The translations under genes and the position numbers were made by a program. A stretch of 64,000 bases of DNA from Rhodeus uyekii (Eukaryota; Chordata; Actinopteri; Cypriniformes; Acheilognathidae): positions 1,040,259-1,104,258 of the forward strand of contig JAWRVZ010000178.1 of NCBI GenBank assembly GCA_037043235.1. Direction: 5' to 3'. Shown here piece after piece: positions 1-12,793 of this stretch. Below the pieces are notes generated by a model. That model made no database searches. It saw nothing but the letters and a program-made list of their open reading frames with translations, and had not been told where the DNA came from. The first letter of the stretch is position 1. Each line of letters starts with the position of its first letter.

Positions 1-1470
1 ATACCAAGATCTAAGACTCAAAAGACTTGTTGACCTTGAAATGTTATGAGTGGTTGCAGGGATTCCTTTATACACCATATCATTTCCTGTTTTTTTTTGT
101 CCTGTTTTTTTTAATGCACTGCATGTCTTTAATGTGGCGCATACACGCTTTTCAAATGTCAATACACAGTGGTTCGTTGTTGCTGTTTTTTTATCATCTT
201 GATTTTTACTTTTTGCCCCTTGAACTATGTAAATTATTTTTAACTCCGATATTATTTAAAGTAAGTTATTTAAAATGAATCAATTTTCTCTCACCATTCA
301 ATTCATACGCACAAAGGAATGATTACTGTTATTAAAAGTCAAGTCTGGTTGCATTCCATAATGGGAATGCCTGTTGTGTACATGTATTTACATTTGTGCA
401 CTGAGTCATCCCGCAGGTGAAGTTTATAGACCGTGCAGAATTTATTATCTTGTCAGGGTGGGAATGTGTTTGTGTACTAAAGCCTGACTATGAAGTGTCC
501 TACTGGGAGTTTATTGGCGTGGTCATTTGTTTATGCGCTTGTTTTTGTTTGTATGATGAAATGGAGTTTACACGTTTGTAAGCCCGTTGTCTTTGATACA
601 GTCTGTCCACAGGCACACATTTGTGTCTGATGCACGATGCGAATGAGCAAGCTACTGCAATCCAGACAATCTAATTAAAATATGTGCATTTAAGGCCGAT
701 TTAAAGTTAACTGGCCTGAGGATGTGTGTGAGTATTACTTGCTGTATGTAAACGGGTCATTTATGAACTGGTTTTGGTGTCACACCTTTTTATCGTCGTT
801 CCATCAGGTAGCATCGGGAAGCACACTTGTGTGCGTGCACCTGTGGCTTTGTTTGTGTTCTTTTGAACACTGCAAGAAAAGATATTGAAATACTCAGTGC
901 TGAATAGATCATTTCGTCTTTCTCTAGATAAAAACAGCTTGTTTACGGAACGAGTCACCATTGAGCGACAGAATCTGCACTCACTTTGAGAGCGTTGCTT
1001 GTCAGAGAACTAAAGATGAGGGCAAATTATCACATGCTTCAGTCTTTTGCTCTCAGCAGGGTTAGGCCTAGTCTTTGCACTTTATACAAAGCACCGCTGG
1101 AGGAGGTTCAAACGTATTAGCTGTGTGCACCGGTTCTTCTCTTAATATTTAATGTAAGCGTGCGTTCTGAGAGCTAGACGTAATTACTGCTCTGCTTCGT
1201 GCTATAACTCAGTCATATTTCTGAGTGCCAGTGTTATTTTTAGATTTTATTAATGATAATTTCCTCCGACACAAACAGTGCCCTTTCTACACCTCATTTC
1301 CTCTACTCCTCCTCCTCGTTTTTTTTCGGCCCTTTTCTTTAAAGAGAAGTGGTGACATTATGTTCCTGGCCATTTTCTCTGTGATTTTGAAGCGGATTGG
1401 GGAAATTGAAGTGCTTTGATATAAACAAGAGTAAGGTGAAAAGATGGCAGGTGTGTCTCCAGTCTTTGTC
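1..1470. other. Unique non-coding stretch
   Basis: AT-rich DNA with TG-rich patches and no convincing exon, repeat terminus or RNA gene. The reading frames here are short and look random. Confidence 0.5.
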
Positions 1471-1474
1471 TATG

Positions 1475-1915
1475 ACTGTCTCTCTCACACACAAACACAC
1501 ACACACTATTTTTAAATAAAAAAATGTTTTGACCAGTAAAATGTCCATTGGATGTCTTAACATTTGGCCCTCATAAGTATAGCCAAACCTGTACACACAC
1601 TAACACACACTTTGTGTTTTCATCTTTTATGGGGACATTCATGGACAATGATTTTTATACTGTACAGACTGTATTTGTAATCTTATCAAAAAACATCACT
1701 TATTCAAAAAACATCACTTAATATGATATATGATTTAAGCTTTTTTCCTCATGGGGATAAGGATTTTGGATATTGTGTCCTTTTTGGGGACATTTTGTCC
1801 CCATAAGATAGTTTACCAGGACACACACTCTCACTAAGTGAGTGAGTTGAAGCCTCAGAGGAGCATTATTGGCGTGACATTTATGACACAATCGCTCTCT
1901 GGTCCAGTATAGCAC
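1475..1915. repeat. Decayed dispersed repeat with GGGGACA palindrome
   Basis: The block runs between CA-rich flanks (ACACACAC near 1495 and 1595-1610, ACACACAC near 1822) and contains several phrases of the type ATGGGGACA. At 1785-1803 there is a perfect hairpin, TGGGGACA, three T, TGTCCCCA. An ACATCACTTA-containing phrase is repeated at about 1688-1720. Similar GGGGACA/TGTCCCC elements next to CA repeats are common in teleost introns, from memory of the family. The class is unknown and the ends are approximate. Confidence 0.45.
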
Positions 1916-3535
1916 CCATCACTCCTTATTTCGGTCAAATTCTGTCTTGTTCTCTTTTGTTCCAGGAAAAGAAAAAAAAATCACATCGGAATTCTCTTTA
2001 CTGTCTCAATAGTTTCTCTTTGACAGCTATTAGATTAGATTGAGAGCAAATTGAGATTGGTCACCTTCAGATTCTAGGCAGGTAATCTTATAAGTTTAAA
2101 AACGGTGCTGAAGTACTTCAGTATGAGCTCATATCTCATCAGATTCTTTCAAGACCAAATCATACGAACCATGCTATCCATATGAATTTTATATGAGTCT
2201 ATACTCTTACTCTGTGTCAATATTTAGCCGCTTTCATACATTAAACCCGGTAAACTACATTCACGGTAAACGCTGTTCACACAGCATCAATGTAATTATT
2301 ATTATTATTATATATATTTTTTACAGTTTACACATCAGCACCAAAATACCGTTGAACTCTGTATTATCATTCATCAGAAATTACCTTTAAGCTGTGCGTT
2401 TACTTCATCCACCTGGATGAAGAGAGAGTGCTTTACTTTCACTATCTGTCCAATTTGACAATTTTCTTTTAAGTTGTGATTGATAGCTAGAAGGCGACGA
2501 TCACACAGAATGTGTTTTTGCTCTTAAAATCACAAGAGGACAGTAGTAACTGCAGAGTCACAGTGTTGATTACTTTAAATAAAGGTAGTGTCTTGAGCGT
2601 GACAGACTGAAAAAACACAAGTGACGGCGTAACGGTCATGCATGTTCATATTGTGCATACGGTTATCTTCTTAGATCGGTGTGACCTGACCTCGAACAAG
2701 CTCATGCTGGTAATCTTATACTTTTTTCACCCATAGCATCAATAATGGTAATTTAGTGGTGAATTTACAGCAACTCAAAGTTAAAAATGACCAGAATCTT
2801 GTTTATTCCGCTGGCTTTATTTAATGCTAGTTCATTATTCCCTAGTTACACTTTTATATGGTGTATAATGAATTGCAATTATTATGATGTTGTTAGAAAA
2901 ATTGCTATAAATATTAGTTCTGTGTTTGAGCCGATTATTGTCAGGATTGATGCTGAAAAGAAACAACTGTGAGCTCCATTATATAGCCTATTAGCAATTA
3001 AATTTTACTCTCTTGCGTTTCTGGTGTGTGAGTGCAATTTGTGCAAATAAGAGATCCTGGATTACGTGCAAGATACAGAACATGGATGAATGCGGTTCAA
3101 ATGGATATAAAGAGGAAACTTAATTGTTTATTAAATACTGTATGTATGCATTTATTTTAAAACATTTTTTTTCTAACGATATCATTTGGCTTATATATTC
3201 CAAAGTCTTGTTTGTTCTGCATCCATTGAAGTTTCACATTTTAAAATACGCCTCGGTTCTTTGTTTGCTCAAACCAAATGTTCACCTGACCTGCTCGTTT
3301 TTTATTTATTTTTTCAGCAACCACCTCCCATCTGTCTTTTTAGTCTTATTTTATCTCTATTCTACATTTGTGAACTTTTGTATCCTCTTTTATTCTCTCC
3401 ATTCAGTCCTTTATTTTCTCTTCCCCTGTGGTGGAGAGCTCAGGTGGCTTTGGGTACATTATTTGAATAAAGGTTGACCATGAGAGCGTGAGTGAATGGA
3501 GGAATGAGAAGAGAGATAAAGGGCAGAAATAAATG
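1916..3535. other. Unique AT-rich stretch
   Basis: There is no recognisable gene. It holds a short ATT/TA microsatellite at about 2297-2318. Frames of 60-117 codons on the + strand at 3124-3477 are rich in F, L, Y and S, which is what T-rich DNA gives by chance. Confidence 0.45.
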
Positions 3536-3539
3536 TGTG

Positions 3540-3720
3540 TAACCAGAGGAGAGTGAAGACTCCCTTTTATTTCTTCCCCTCTTTCTTCCTCTTTCTCTCC
3601 TTCCTTCTCTCCAGAGACAGAGCTTTAGAACTGTGTGAAAATCAATCACTTTACTCTTTCAGTCTGCTCTCCTTTCTCCTCTTTCATCTTCCCCTCTCTT
3701 GCGCTTGTTTTGTATGTGCT
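3540..3720. repeat. Pyrimidine-rich low-complexity block
   Basis: A strand-biased C/T block (CTTTCTTCCTCTTTCTCTCC-type) broken by short mixed sequence. It produces spurious Ser/Leu/Phe frames on + and Arg/Glu/Lys frames on -. Confidence 0.7.
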
Positions 3721-3835
3721 TGTATGCGCTTTCTTCTAAATACATCACTTCAACACATCTATGCTCTTTCAAAGCGGCGTATTTATGAATTTAGATGCAT
3801 TAAGTGTATTGGACAAAGTGTTATATAAACCCCAT

Positions 3836-3970
3836 TGTTATCTGTTTAAATAACATGGACGGCATTCTAAGATAGACCCTTCCTTGTGGATTTAATCATT
3901 TTAATAGTTGATTTAACCCATTGGGGTACGTTTAATCCTTTGTTTGATTTTAAGGGTTAATTTAACCCCA
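3836..3970. repeat. Short TTTAACCC-rich decayed repeat
   Basis: Several TTTAACCC / GGGTTAA phrases occur, including a hairpin at 3954-3968 with arms GGGTTAA and TTAACCC around one T. It may be the end of a decayed MITE; the class is unknown. Confidence 0.3.
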
Positions 3971-4189
3971 GGCTTTGTTCAACACAGAGCTGCGCGTGTT
4001 GCCTGAAGGCAAAGTAGTCACTGTCAGGCACTTAATGGAGAACATGAGATAGTAAACGCAATACACTTGAACGGCTAAAGGTAATAATTCATGTGTTTTG
4101 AAAAGTTTGGGGTTGTTGTTTTTTGTGGGGGGTTTTTCTTCACATTTCTCATACTCACCAAGGCTCAAACATACATTAAATGCACTAAT

Positions 4190-4345
4190 ACTGTGAAATA
4201 TTATTTAGAATAACCATTTTCTATCTTAATACTTAAAAAAAAAAAAAAATTTAGTCCTGTGATTGTAAAGCTTTATTTTTTTAACAACCATTACTCCATT
4301 CTTCAGTGTCACATGATCGTTTAGAAATATTTCTAATATGTATTC
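4190..4345 (-). repeat. Cyprinid dispersed repeat, minus orientation
   Basis: The reverse complement reads through a phrase like ATCATGTGACACTGAAGAAT (4296-4318 on +), which I recognise from a very common cyprinid dispersed repeat. It contains a poly-A/T stretch and ends against the TTCTTA microsatellite. Related copies lie at about 9945-10070 and 47521-47850. Confidence 0.55.
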
Positions 4346-4416
4346 TTATTCTTATTCTTATTCTTATTCTTATTCTTATTCTTATTCTTATTCTTATTCT
4401 TATTCTTATTCTTATT
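4341..4416 (+). repeat. (TTCTTA)n microsatellite, about 12 copies
   Basis: A near-perfect period-6 array (TATTCTTATTCTTATTC) seen directly, decaying into TTTTTATTTTC at its right edge. Confidence 0.95.
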
Positions 4417-4477
4417 TTTATTTTCATCAATGTATTGTAATTGAAACTGTGTTGCATTCATCCATTACATGAACCGT

Positions 4478-4565
4478 GATTCAGCGTTGATTTGAAATGG
4501 AAATCTTCTGTAATAATGTGAAGTCTTTACTGTCACTACAATGTCTCTTAATGATTCACTTTTAA
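4478..4565 (+). repeat. Fragment of the same cyprinid dispersed repeat, plus orientation
   Basis: The phrase TAATAATGTGAAGTCTTTAC followed by TGTCAC resembles the segment TAACAATGTGAAAGTCTTTG at 9976 in the larger copy. Decayed, with approximate ends. Confidence 0.35.
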
Positions 4566-4899
4566 TTTGACATTCCACCTCACAATGCTGTATCCATTTT
4601 TACATGCCAAGAATCAGTTGTTAAACATTTGACATTTTTATGATTTAAAAATTCCTACTCCCAATGTACCTTTTTTGTTCCTATTGTACTGTGCTTTATT
4701 TTTAGACCAGGTTTCCTGTTCTGAAACATCAGTTGCGGTTTACCAAGGGTTGATATATTGCATAATAAGGGTGTTATGGAATCCATGTGCTAAGGAATGC
4801 ATTATGTTCTTTTACTGTGAACTTTACCATATTGAGTGTCTTGGGTTTCTATTTTGAGGTTTTTAGCCTATATAAATTGGCTAGTTTTTATACCGTATG

Positions 4900-5180
4900 C
4901 TCCCCTTCTCATCATTTTGCTTTCTGATATCTTAGCACTACTCAAGAAGTAGCACACATTTCTTATTTTCTCCATCCTTCTCCTCCCTGTCACTCTATAC
5001 CTCTCTGTCTCACTGCCTCTTTCCCATAGCTGTTGTTTTCTAAACGTGATGTTGTTTTTCGTCCTCCCCTTTTTGTCGTCTTCTCCGTCTTTGTGATCTC
5101 TCATCTTTGTTTCCACCATTTCTCTGCCTTCTTTCATCATTCTCCTCTCACAATCTTTTGGTGCTCTTTTTCCCTCCATA
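4900..5180. repeat. Pyrimidine-rich block
   Basis: C/T-rich on + (CTCCATCCTTCTCCTCCCTG-type). The 103-codon minus frame here is an Arg/Lys/Glu/Met-rich shadow of this composition and is not called as a gene. Confidence 0.6.
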
Positions 5181-5202
5181 CATCATGATATGTCCCAGTT
5201 CT

Positions 5203-5227
5203 GACGGGGGGCCCTCGAGGGCCCGTC
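5203..5227. repeat. GC-rich palindrome around a CTCGAG core
   Basis: GGGCCCTCGAGGGCCC at 5209-5224 is a perfect 16-bp palindrome. The arms extend as GACGGG and CCCGTC with a three-G bulge. It stands out in AT-rich surroundings. Confidence 0.9.
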
Positions 5228-5529
5228 CCTTAATGAATGTGAGTGCCACATGAATATTTCATGTGCCTTGTTCCTGTTTACTTAATGACAGTGCTAATTC
5301 AAAGGCCCATTGATTAAAATTTCATTTCATTTTGTTAGATGTTTTCTTGTTTTTCTTATTTGCTCAAGATGGAGTTTGTTTGTCTGTTTAAGCAGCATGT
5401 TTATGAGAGAACAAGCCAAAGATTGCGAAGAGCAGACTGCAGTTCAACTTTGATGCCTGTATCGTGTTTGTGTATTAGTTTAGTGATAGTTTATTGTACT
5501 GTATTTTAACTTGTCCTCATTTTTCTGTT

Positions 5530-6120
5530 GATTTGTTCTTTGTCTGTTTTCTCCCGTTCTTCTTCTCCCCAGAGACACAAATACACCGCCGCAACATTTC
5601 CTTTATCAGAGAGACAGAGAGCACTCTGGGTGCAGACGTACCTCCGCGCGATTGTTCCGCTTGTTCTTTCTGACACACTCTTCATTTTCCTCCAAGATCT
5701 TACATTCTCCTTGTTGCCTCTTAGAATCTTGTTTTTGCTGGCTCTCTGTTTTTGATTTACTTGCTTTCTTGTGGTCATCGGCTGCTGGTTGTAACCCCTT
5801 CTGTCTAGCCTCTTCAGAAGGTTTTGAAGTATCTATTTGTGCGCCGTGTATCCACCTGGAGTGCATGCGCATGCTTTAAAGACAACAGCTGAATTTGATC
5901 AGCGGCCCTCTGTGTTTTCGTTCGTCTTTGATTCCAAGTCTCTTTTTCCATCCCTTCTCCACTGATCTCTGAATCTGTTTTTCCTCCTCTCTGATCCCGT
6001 CCTCCCTCTAGCATTTACAACACCCATGTCTTTTGCCTTTACATCTTCTACCTGCAGTCATTCCTTCAGATATTCCCTCATTTCTCACTCCATCCCAGCT
6101 CTGTGTCCCCTGATAGCCTC
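5530..6120. other. Pyrimidine-rich non-coding stretch
   Basis: C/T-biased DNA with overlapping short frames in several phases on both strands, typical of low complexity. No splice-bounded conserved frame was recognised. Confidence 0.5.
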
Positions 6121-6264
6121 AACATGTAAAAATTAAAGCCAGAGTAGTAAGAAAAAAGGGGGACATCTCTCCCTTCTCATTTCTCGCATTTTGCGTAGCC
6201 AGAGGACAATTTTGTAGCATTTCTTTCAAAGAATGAGCAGTAGGGATTGAAAATTTATTTTATT

Positions 6265-6400
6265 ATATATTTTATTCTTCATATCATTCCAAACCCATAT
6301 GTCTGTCTGTCCTCTGTTGAGCACAAAATATGAAATTTTGATGAATGTCCTCATCGCTCTTTCAGTTCTCATGGTGATTGAGGCTTTTAGGCTCTGAAAC
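6265..6400 (+). repeat. Decayed palindromic cyprinid MITE (AAAGGGA...TCCCTTT family), fragment
   Basis: ATATCATTCCAAACCCATAT at 6281 followed by CTGTTGAGCACAAAATATG matches, from memory, the body of a very abundant cyprinid palindromic MITE. A possible opposite end, TTTTCAGGTGAATTATGCCT, lies at 7274-7293 followed by TTAAGGG. If so, roughly 850 bp of other DNA separates the two parts. Other copies: 55870-56060 and 59257-59535. Confidence 0.5.
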
Positions 6401-6409
6401 GGATATACG

Positions 6410-7270
6410 GTATATTATAAAATTTTCTTAAAAGTGGTCTGTATGGCTAATAAACTATATTCCAAGTCAATCAATAGCTTTACCATCAAGTAAAAGTGAT
6501 TTAAGTACCATACCATCAAGTGATAACCTTCACTGTTACGCCTGGATTGAACTGGATCAACTGATTAATTCAAATGATGGCTCAAAACATTATTTGTTCA
6601 CAAACCATATGCTACTTCTTTCGTGAGGACTATTTATACATGAATATCTTAACAGATTTAAGCATTATACACTTGCCAACTTTGTGAATGGTTACAGCAA
6701 AAAACTGGGCATCATACACTAAACGACTAGACTAAACCGTAGACTTTCAAGTTGTTCCAAATACAACCAGTGCACTCAGAAACATGCGCCTTGTTGCTAG
6801 GAGATACATGAATGAAAACAAAATGTGTTCTGAAATCAGCTCAAAATGTCAAACATGTGTGATGTACTCAGACTGGGTGGAATCAAAGTCTGTGCACATC
6901 ACACACTACACCATTTCTGTGAAATCAGTCGACTACAATAATCACAATCTGACTTTCGGCATCTAGAATTGAAAAATGTAAATAGTTAAAAATGTTTCTG
7001 GAGAAAAGTCATGTAGTGCTTTCAAACCTTTAAATTTGGGTTTGTTTGTCACACAAATGTGTCATATAGCTTCAGAAAACTTGTAATATAGTGTTCAAAT
7101 CGGTCCATCCACTTATTTGATAATTTTATGATCTTTTTTTTCTTTCTGTTTGAAGCCTGAAAGCACTAGTAATTGAAAGCTCATTGTAATTGCATGGAAA
7201 ACTGCTGCAAATTGTTTCCTTTTGTGTTGTGAAAGTAAGTTATGAAATAAGTATTAGGGCGAACAAATTA
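6410..7270. other. Unique stretch
   Basis: AT-rich, without a supported gene. The 60-codon + frame at 6784-6966 matches nothing I recognise. Confidence 0.4.
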
Positions 7271-7462
7271 CATTTTCAGGTGAATTATGCCTTTAAGGGA
7301 GTGAAAGTGATTTGAAGACTTGCCAGGTATGGCTTCGCTGTGGAGAGGAATGGACAGACCGGAGATGAGAGGGTGTTTGACTCACTTCACTCAAAAGCAA
7401 TTGATGGTTGTTTACCTACCTAACAACTCCAATGAAGTATTCGCTCTCCCTCACCTCCCCAC

Positions 7463-7503
7463 ATCTTCTGTCTCTCTCTCTCTATCTATCTCTCTCTCTT
7501 TCT
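7463..7503 (+). repeat. (CT)n/(CTAT)n microsatellite
   Basis: TCTCTCTCTC runs interrupted by TATCTATC, read directly. Confidence 0.9.
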
Positions 7504-7958
7504 GTTCATCCATCCACTCCTTCCCTCAAGACTAAAGTTTGTCGTCCCAATATTTTATCCTCTCTCCATCTCCCCCTCCAGCTGAATTTATTTGCTTTTG
7601 CGTCGTATCAACGCTAAATTGAATTATTTTCTTTTTGCTCACCCTATCTCCGCTTGCCACCCTTTGAAGTGTTTTTTTTTATGCTGTCTCCGCTTTTCCT
7701 TCAGAATATATTTTGAATGAAAGTAGCTTAAAACTGAGGGTGTGTGTTTGTGGATGTGTGTGTGTGAGTGAGTGAAAACAATCAGCATACCATTTACATG
7801 AAGCTGTTCTGAAGTTCAGAGAACTTTTGAGCCCTAGACTCAGAGCACTACCCGCACTGACAATCAACCCTCTGTCTATGTGTGTGTGAAGTAAGAGAGC
7901 TGCTAATGCTGGGGTATGTGAGCCCATGCTGCGTTAGTGTCACACTAGTGAGCAGTTT

Positions 7959-7971
7959 GTTGCCAAGCAAC
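7959..7971 (+). promoter_or_regulatory. X-box-like RFX motif
   Basis: GTTGCC-A-AGCAAC fits the vertebrate RFX (X-box) consensus of two half sites separated by 0-3 bases, with both halves intact. Function is an inference from sequence only. Other RFX-like sites are at 18172, 18186, 19965 and 27171. Confidence 0.45.
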
Positions 7972-8109
7972 TCTGCTGTGTACTGTTTTGAGTATATAGA
8001 TGTTGTGTATATGCCTGCTGAAATGACCAGACTAATCTCATCCCTCTAACCTTTCAAGCACCATCTCATGCATACTGCAAATGAAACCGTTAAAACTAAG
8101 CTCCAATCA

Positions 8110-8350
8110 GGCCCTGTTTACTCTTGGTATTAAGATGTGTTTTGGTCGATCGGATCACAAGTGGACGATGTTAAATAAGGGTGTCTAAATCATTTTGAGC
8201 CTGTCCACTTTTGACCACTTCTAGATGCAGTCGACTACGCATTAGACTGGATTGCTTTCATATTGCAAATGCTCATGTGGTTGAATGCGTTCAAACAGCC
8301 GCAAAAGACCGCTTGCCATATAAAAGCTCACCGAGATGAAACAGATGGAA
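8110..8350 (+). repeat. 5' part of a GGCCCTGTTTA-type MITE
   Basis: GGCCCTGTTTACTCTTGGTA at 8110, then TTTTGGTCGATCGGATCACA, matches the terminus of a common cyprinid MITE as I remember it. The matching inverted end is not visible downstream, so this copy is truncated or rearranged. The right limit is approximate. Confidence 0.5.
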
Positions 8351-8459
8351 CACACATCATAAAGTTATCATGCTGTTCTTCATCTGCTGTCATATTTAGC
8401 CTATTTATTAGGACAGAAATTGCGAGTAAATTTTCTGTCATCTTTGCTGGACTGTGATA

Positions 8460-9900
8460 TGAATAGTCTACAAAGTAACATATCTTCAGTGTAAAATAAG
8501 TGAATAAAACATAACAGGCACAATAGAGGTATAAACATGAATTTCATCTATTGTTTAAAAATTAGTCTCATGACTAAACATGCGTCATTGATTCAAATAC
8601 CACTGTTGGTTAAAAGAAGATCTTATTGATTCTATTCAGTCAGTCTGTTATTTTATTCCAATTATTCCTATTAATCAGAGACTGTCATAAATATTTAGTT
8701 TATATGCAGTTACGCTTCAACTATGTTTAATGGTGCAATACAAATAATATTTAGTAGTGAGTAAGTTGTAACTTAGTGCCCATTTCTGTCAAAACTAGGC
8801 TAAGTTGTAATTTACTCACCGCTGATTCAACTGGCCATGGGAAACTAAAACATGTATACATGTGCTCCTTTTTTTCTTTTCTTTTTTTGTGGTCAAAATT
8901 CAGTCATTTCTTTAAAAAATGTGTGCGAGTATGAAAGATTTCCCCCCACTGATTTCACAACAGGTTCAAATTGTTCACTCAGATTCACTGAATTGACCAA
9001 CAAAAGGCTGCTTGGTTTGAAAGGGACTTCTGTATGACGTACTTCATACATCATTACACTATTGACCTTTAACCAAAATCAGAGCAAATCAAATCTAGTG
9101 TGTTTTTTTGGGGGAGTTTTACGTGCAGTTGAGGACAACTCAATAATAAGATGCTTTGTGTTCCTATTACCGGTACTTGTGGTACACAAATACAGTGTAC
9201 AGTGAATACAGTGTGCAAACTCCCATTCAATATATATAAAACTACATTCATACACACAGTCACAATTCAGTACATTGTTAATAACAATATTGATGAAATG
9301 AAGTTACCGAGGACATATGTTTTTTATGTCCATGTGTGATGAAAACAAGGAGAAGCTTCACAGAAGAGTTGTTATCCCCTAAGGGCTTTTATTTGAGGAT
9401 TGGTTCTGACACTAACATTCAAACACACAAGCACATGCACACAAACATGGTGTCGGTCAGTTAGACTTCAATCCCTTTGATCCTCACAAACACACACACA
9501 GACAAACTGATGTTTCTATAAAAAGATTTCCTCACCACTAGAGTGAATGAGAGATAGATGGAAAAACCAAAGATGTAATTGGGCTTGTTGCTGGCTGCTT
9601 GTGATGCAGGATCATATAAAGCTGAAATCCAGGTCCATTAGAGCTCAGTTTAAGCTTCTTAATCCATCCCGTTCCAGCACTGCTCATCTATTAGCACTCC
9701 AAGCATCATAATTACAGCTGCTCGCTGGGCCTGGATATGTGGATATGTGGACATGTGCCTTGCTCTTTCTCACACATACTCTACCGTTTGCCATCCCTTA
9801 GAGCCTCAGTTTTTCAGACAGTGTGATCACACAAACAGAAATGATTTTCTCTGGTATTATTGCATTTAAGCCTTTGTAGAAAATGCTCAAATCATACACG
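8460..9900. other. Mostly unique stretch with a conserved-looking block near 9590-9725
   Basis: No gene is supported. 9420-9500 carries broken CA-rich patches. The 9590-9725 block is less AT-rich, free of simple repeats, and contains CATAATTACAGCTGCTCGC (an ATTA core next to an E-box CAGCTG). It looks like a possible conserved element but cannot be tested here. Confidence 0.3.
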
Positions 9901-9944
9901 TAAGTGGTAGTCAATATAGTCAGTATGACATCTTCCATAATAAT

Positions 9945-10075
9945 GTGCATTGCAAAATTGATTAGATTCTTTTTGTAACAATGTGAAAGTCTTTGTTGTC
10001 ACTTTTCATCAGTTTAATTCATCCTTGCTGAAAAATCTTACCGACTCCAAAACTTTTGAGCCATAGTGTTCTGTT
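9945..10075 (+). repeat. Cyprinid dispersed repeat, 3' part
   Basis: The run TTTTTGTAACAATGTGAAAG, then CATCCTTGCTGAAAAATCTT, then CCAAAACTTTTGAGCCATAG is the tail of a common cyprinid dispersed repeat. A fuller copy lies at 47521-47850 and a minus-strand one at 4190-4345. Confidence 0.55.
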
Positions 10076-10079
10076 TATA

Positions 10080-12790
10080 TTATTACATTGTAATTTTATT
10101 TTGTTTTGATATTGTTTGTGTGTGCGTGTGTTTATGTATATAAAATGTCAACATTTTCAGGATAATATTTTAATAATTTGAAACAAGAATCCTTGTTCTT
10201 ATGAGTCTTTGGCATCAAGAATTTTGAAAACCTTTCTATTGAAGAAAGTGGAAAGTGTTTCAGAATAAAGCCCCCATGAAAGTCCCTGAAGCAATATCTG
10301 TGCTGCAGTACTATAAATGCAAAACCAGTCTATAGAAACAATGAATAGACATGGTGTTTTTTCCACTTAAATCTTGCTATTGTTATTAGAGTTATTACAT
10401 AGCGATATGAGATGGATTTGATCTCTGTGGAGTAAAAAAAAGAAAAATCAATGTACATTTTTTTGGGGCACATAAGAAAAGTAATATTTCCATGATGTAA
10501 AATCTCAAACCTTCCATCTTTTTGAAACAGACTGGAGTAAAATAGGTTTTTACATTAGAAACACATTATCTAACCATGCCAGTGCCATTAGGGTATTTAG
10601 AATGATGAGTCTCTCGCACCTACAGTAACTCATTTCTTTTTGGCACCGCACAAATTACAAAAGTAGATTTGCCCCTTCGGCTAAAAAACTAAATATTGAT
10701 GTGCTCTCGCTGCTGAACCTCTTTGCAGTCTGTTAAATAGCCGAGCAGACATGCGATTCTGTGTGCTGATTTGTCCTCTACACCTCACTGGAGTGCTTTC
10801 TGAAGGCTGTGTCTGGTACTGCTGAATCCTATAGGTGCTCTGGATTAAACATGTATTTAGCAGATAGATTGATTCCTGTGATGCTGCGATATACCGGAGT
10901 CTCCTCGGCACTAAGGCCCACCCTGCTCGTCTGCAGATGGGATAACTGGTTTGGATAGCAGTGGTTGCCGGGGAGGTCCCTCTTTGATCTGCTTCCCCGG
11001 GCTTTTGATTTCAGGCCAGGCGAATCTGAACTACCTGGCACCAGCATCAGCGCTGAGATCTCTCGGATCTTTTGTTCCGCCGTTGTTATCGTCGTTTGAA
11101 TTTTGTTCTGTAAGTAACCACCTGTGTTGTTGTGCGCAAAGCGGCGATAATGACGACAGCCTGTGAAACAATTGTGTTTAAATGAACACTTTTCTTTAAC
11201 TATGATTCTGCTTCAACATTATGAGAATGAAGTTGAAATCCATCCAGCGAATATTTCCATGATAGTCCAAGGGGAAAAAGTGTAGAAAAAGGATTTAGGT
11301 TCAAACAAGACAATATCAGCAGATGTTCTGGCACGGGGCATTAAAGCCTCATAGAATATGAATTCATTTCATACTGGTGAGTAATTTAACGTGCTGTTAA
11401 TGAGCTGGGTTTCACACAGACTTTTAACCGAGCCTCGTTTCGAAAGTGAATGTGTTTGTTAACTTATTAAATTACTACAATGTTGTTGTCTGAAAACCAG
11501 ATTAATAAAAAGATTGTTCTGGCTTAAAAATAGCATTGATGAGCCACATTTAAAGCTGTAAACAGCAAATATCTGACCGCAAATTAATTCAGCTACTGTA
11601 TGTATTGATCTTTGGTGTGTGTTCTTCGAGGAGACAAGCATTAACAATTAAATATTCAATCTCAACAGATATGAAATAATAATAAATAAAAAAAATCTCC
11701 CAAAAACTGTTGTTATGGATCTCTACATTGTATTGTGCCAGACAACAACTCCTGCAGTCAAGGTTGAAATGACTGTAATTCAACCTTACAACTGCATAAA
11801 ACTTTTGGTATTGATTATACATGACTCTGAATAGAGAATTATGTCAGTAATGGTTATATATGTTCGTTTAAATTTTCTCTGACAATGAAATGTATGAATC
11901 TTTACTGGTGCGTTGTGGTCTATTTCACAGATGGCCAATCACAGATACTCACCTCAGCTTTCAGTCGTAATGTATTCAAAGAGGCTTGCTGACTTTAGTA
12001 TTTTTGCTTTTTTACTCTGAAAAATAAATAGACTGTCTATCCATCTATCTATAAATCTTTCTATCAATCTCTCTATCACTGTCTGGCCATTTCTGACTGT
12101 CTGTATCACCTCTGATAAAAATCTTTAATTAAACTACGCCTGAATTGTTGTAGACCCTGTGCGTCTGTCTCCGGTCGGCACAATAGTTTTCCATTTTACC
12201 ATTCTTAAGACGTCAGTCCTTTCCGTCATCATTCCCCTGGAGCGAACAGTGTTTCTTCTGTCTGGATGAATGTAAAGGTCTTTGTATGTACTGACTGTCC
12301 ACTCCAGACAGTGACAACAACAGTAGTGACCTCACTTGAAAGCCCATAACGTCTCATCCTCCCGGGCATATTCCCTTGCCCTCTTGTTCGATCCCGAGCA
12401 GCGGCGACGACTCTCTCTATGTTTTTCCATCTCCCTTCGTCTGTGTGAAGTGTGCTCATGTGTGTGCAGATCACAGCTTGGTGGTTGTGGCAGAAGTTTG
12501 TGTGCGAGTGTGTCTGTGAGATTTAAAGATTAATGTGTTTCTGCGCTGTGGTCGGTGTCACTGCCCCAACAGTAACGGCTAAAGGCAGTCAAGCACACTC
12601 TAAATGAAACAAGCTTGTTTTTACGTTACCCTCTGGAGAGAGAAGCATGAGTGTGTGTGTGTCATCAAAAGGCCTGGCAGCAATATGGTCGTGAAAATGG
12701 CAGAAAGAGCAAAGGCAAGTGAGTGAGTCAGTAAGTTGAAGGGTCTGAGTGTTTGTTTGTTGGACTGTGACAGGCTTTCGTCGTCTCTAG
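10080..12790. other. Unique stretch without a supported gene
   Basis: A 71-codon + frame (10951-11166) spans an acceptor-like TTGATTTCAG at 11005-11014 and a donor-like TCTGTAAGT at 11107-11115. I do not recognise the peptide, so it is not called an exon. Confidence 0.4.
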
Positions 12791-12793
12791 ACT

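Noticed and set aside
10951..11166. Possible cryptic exon with acceptor-like and donor-like ends
   Set aside because: The peptide has no recognised similarity, the frame is not bounded by the splice-like sites, and it is not the cadm4 signal peptide.
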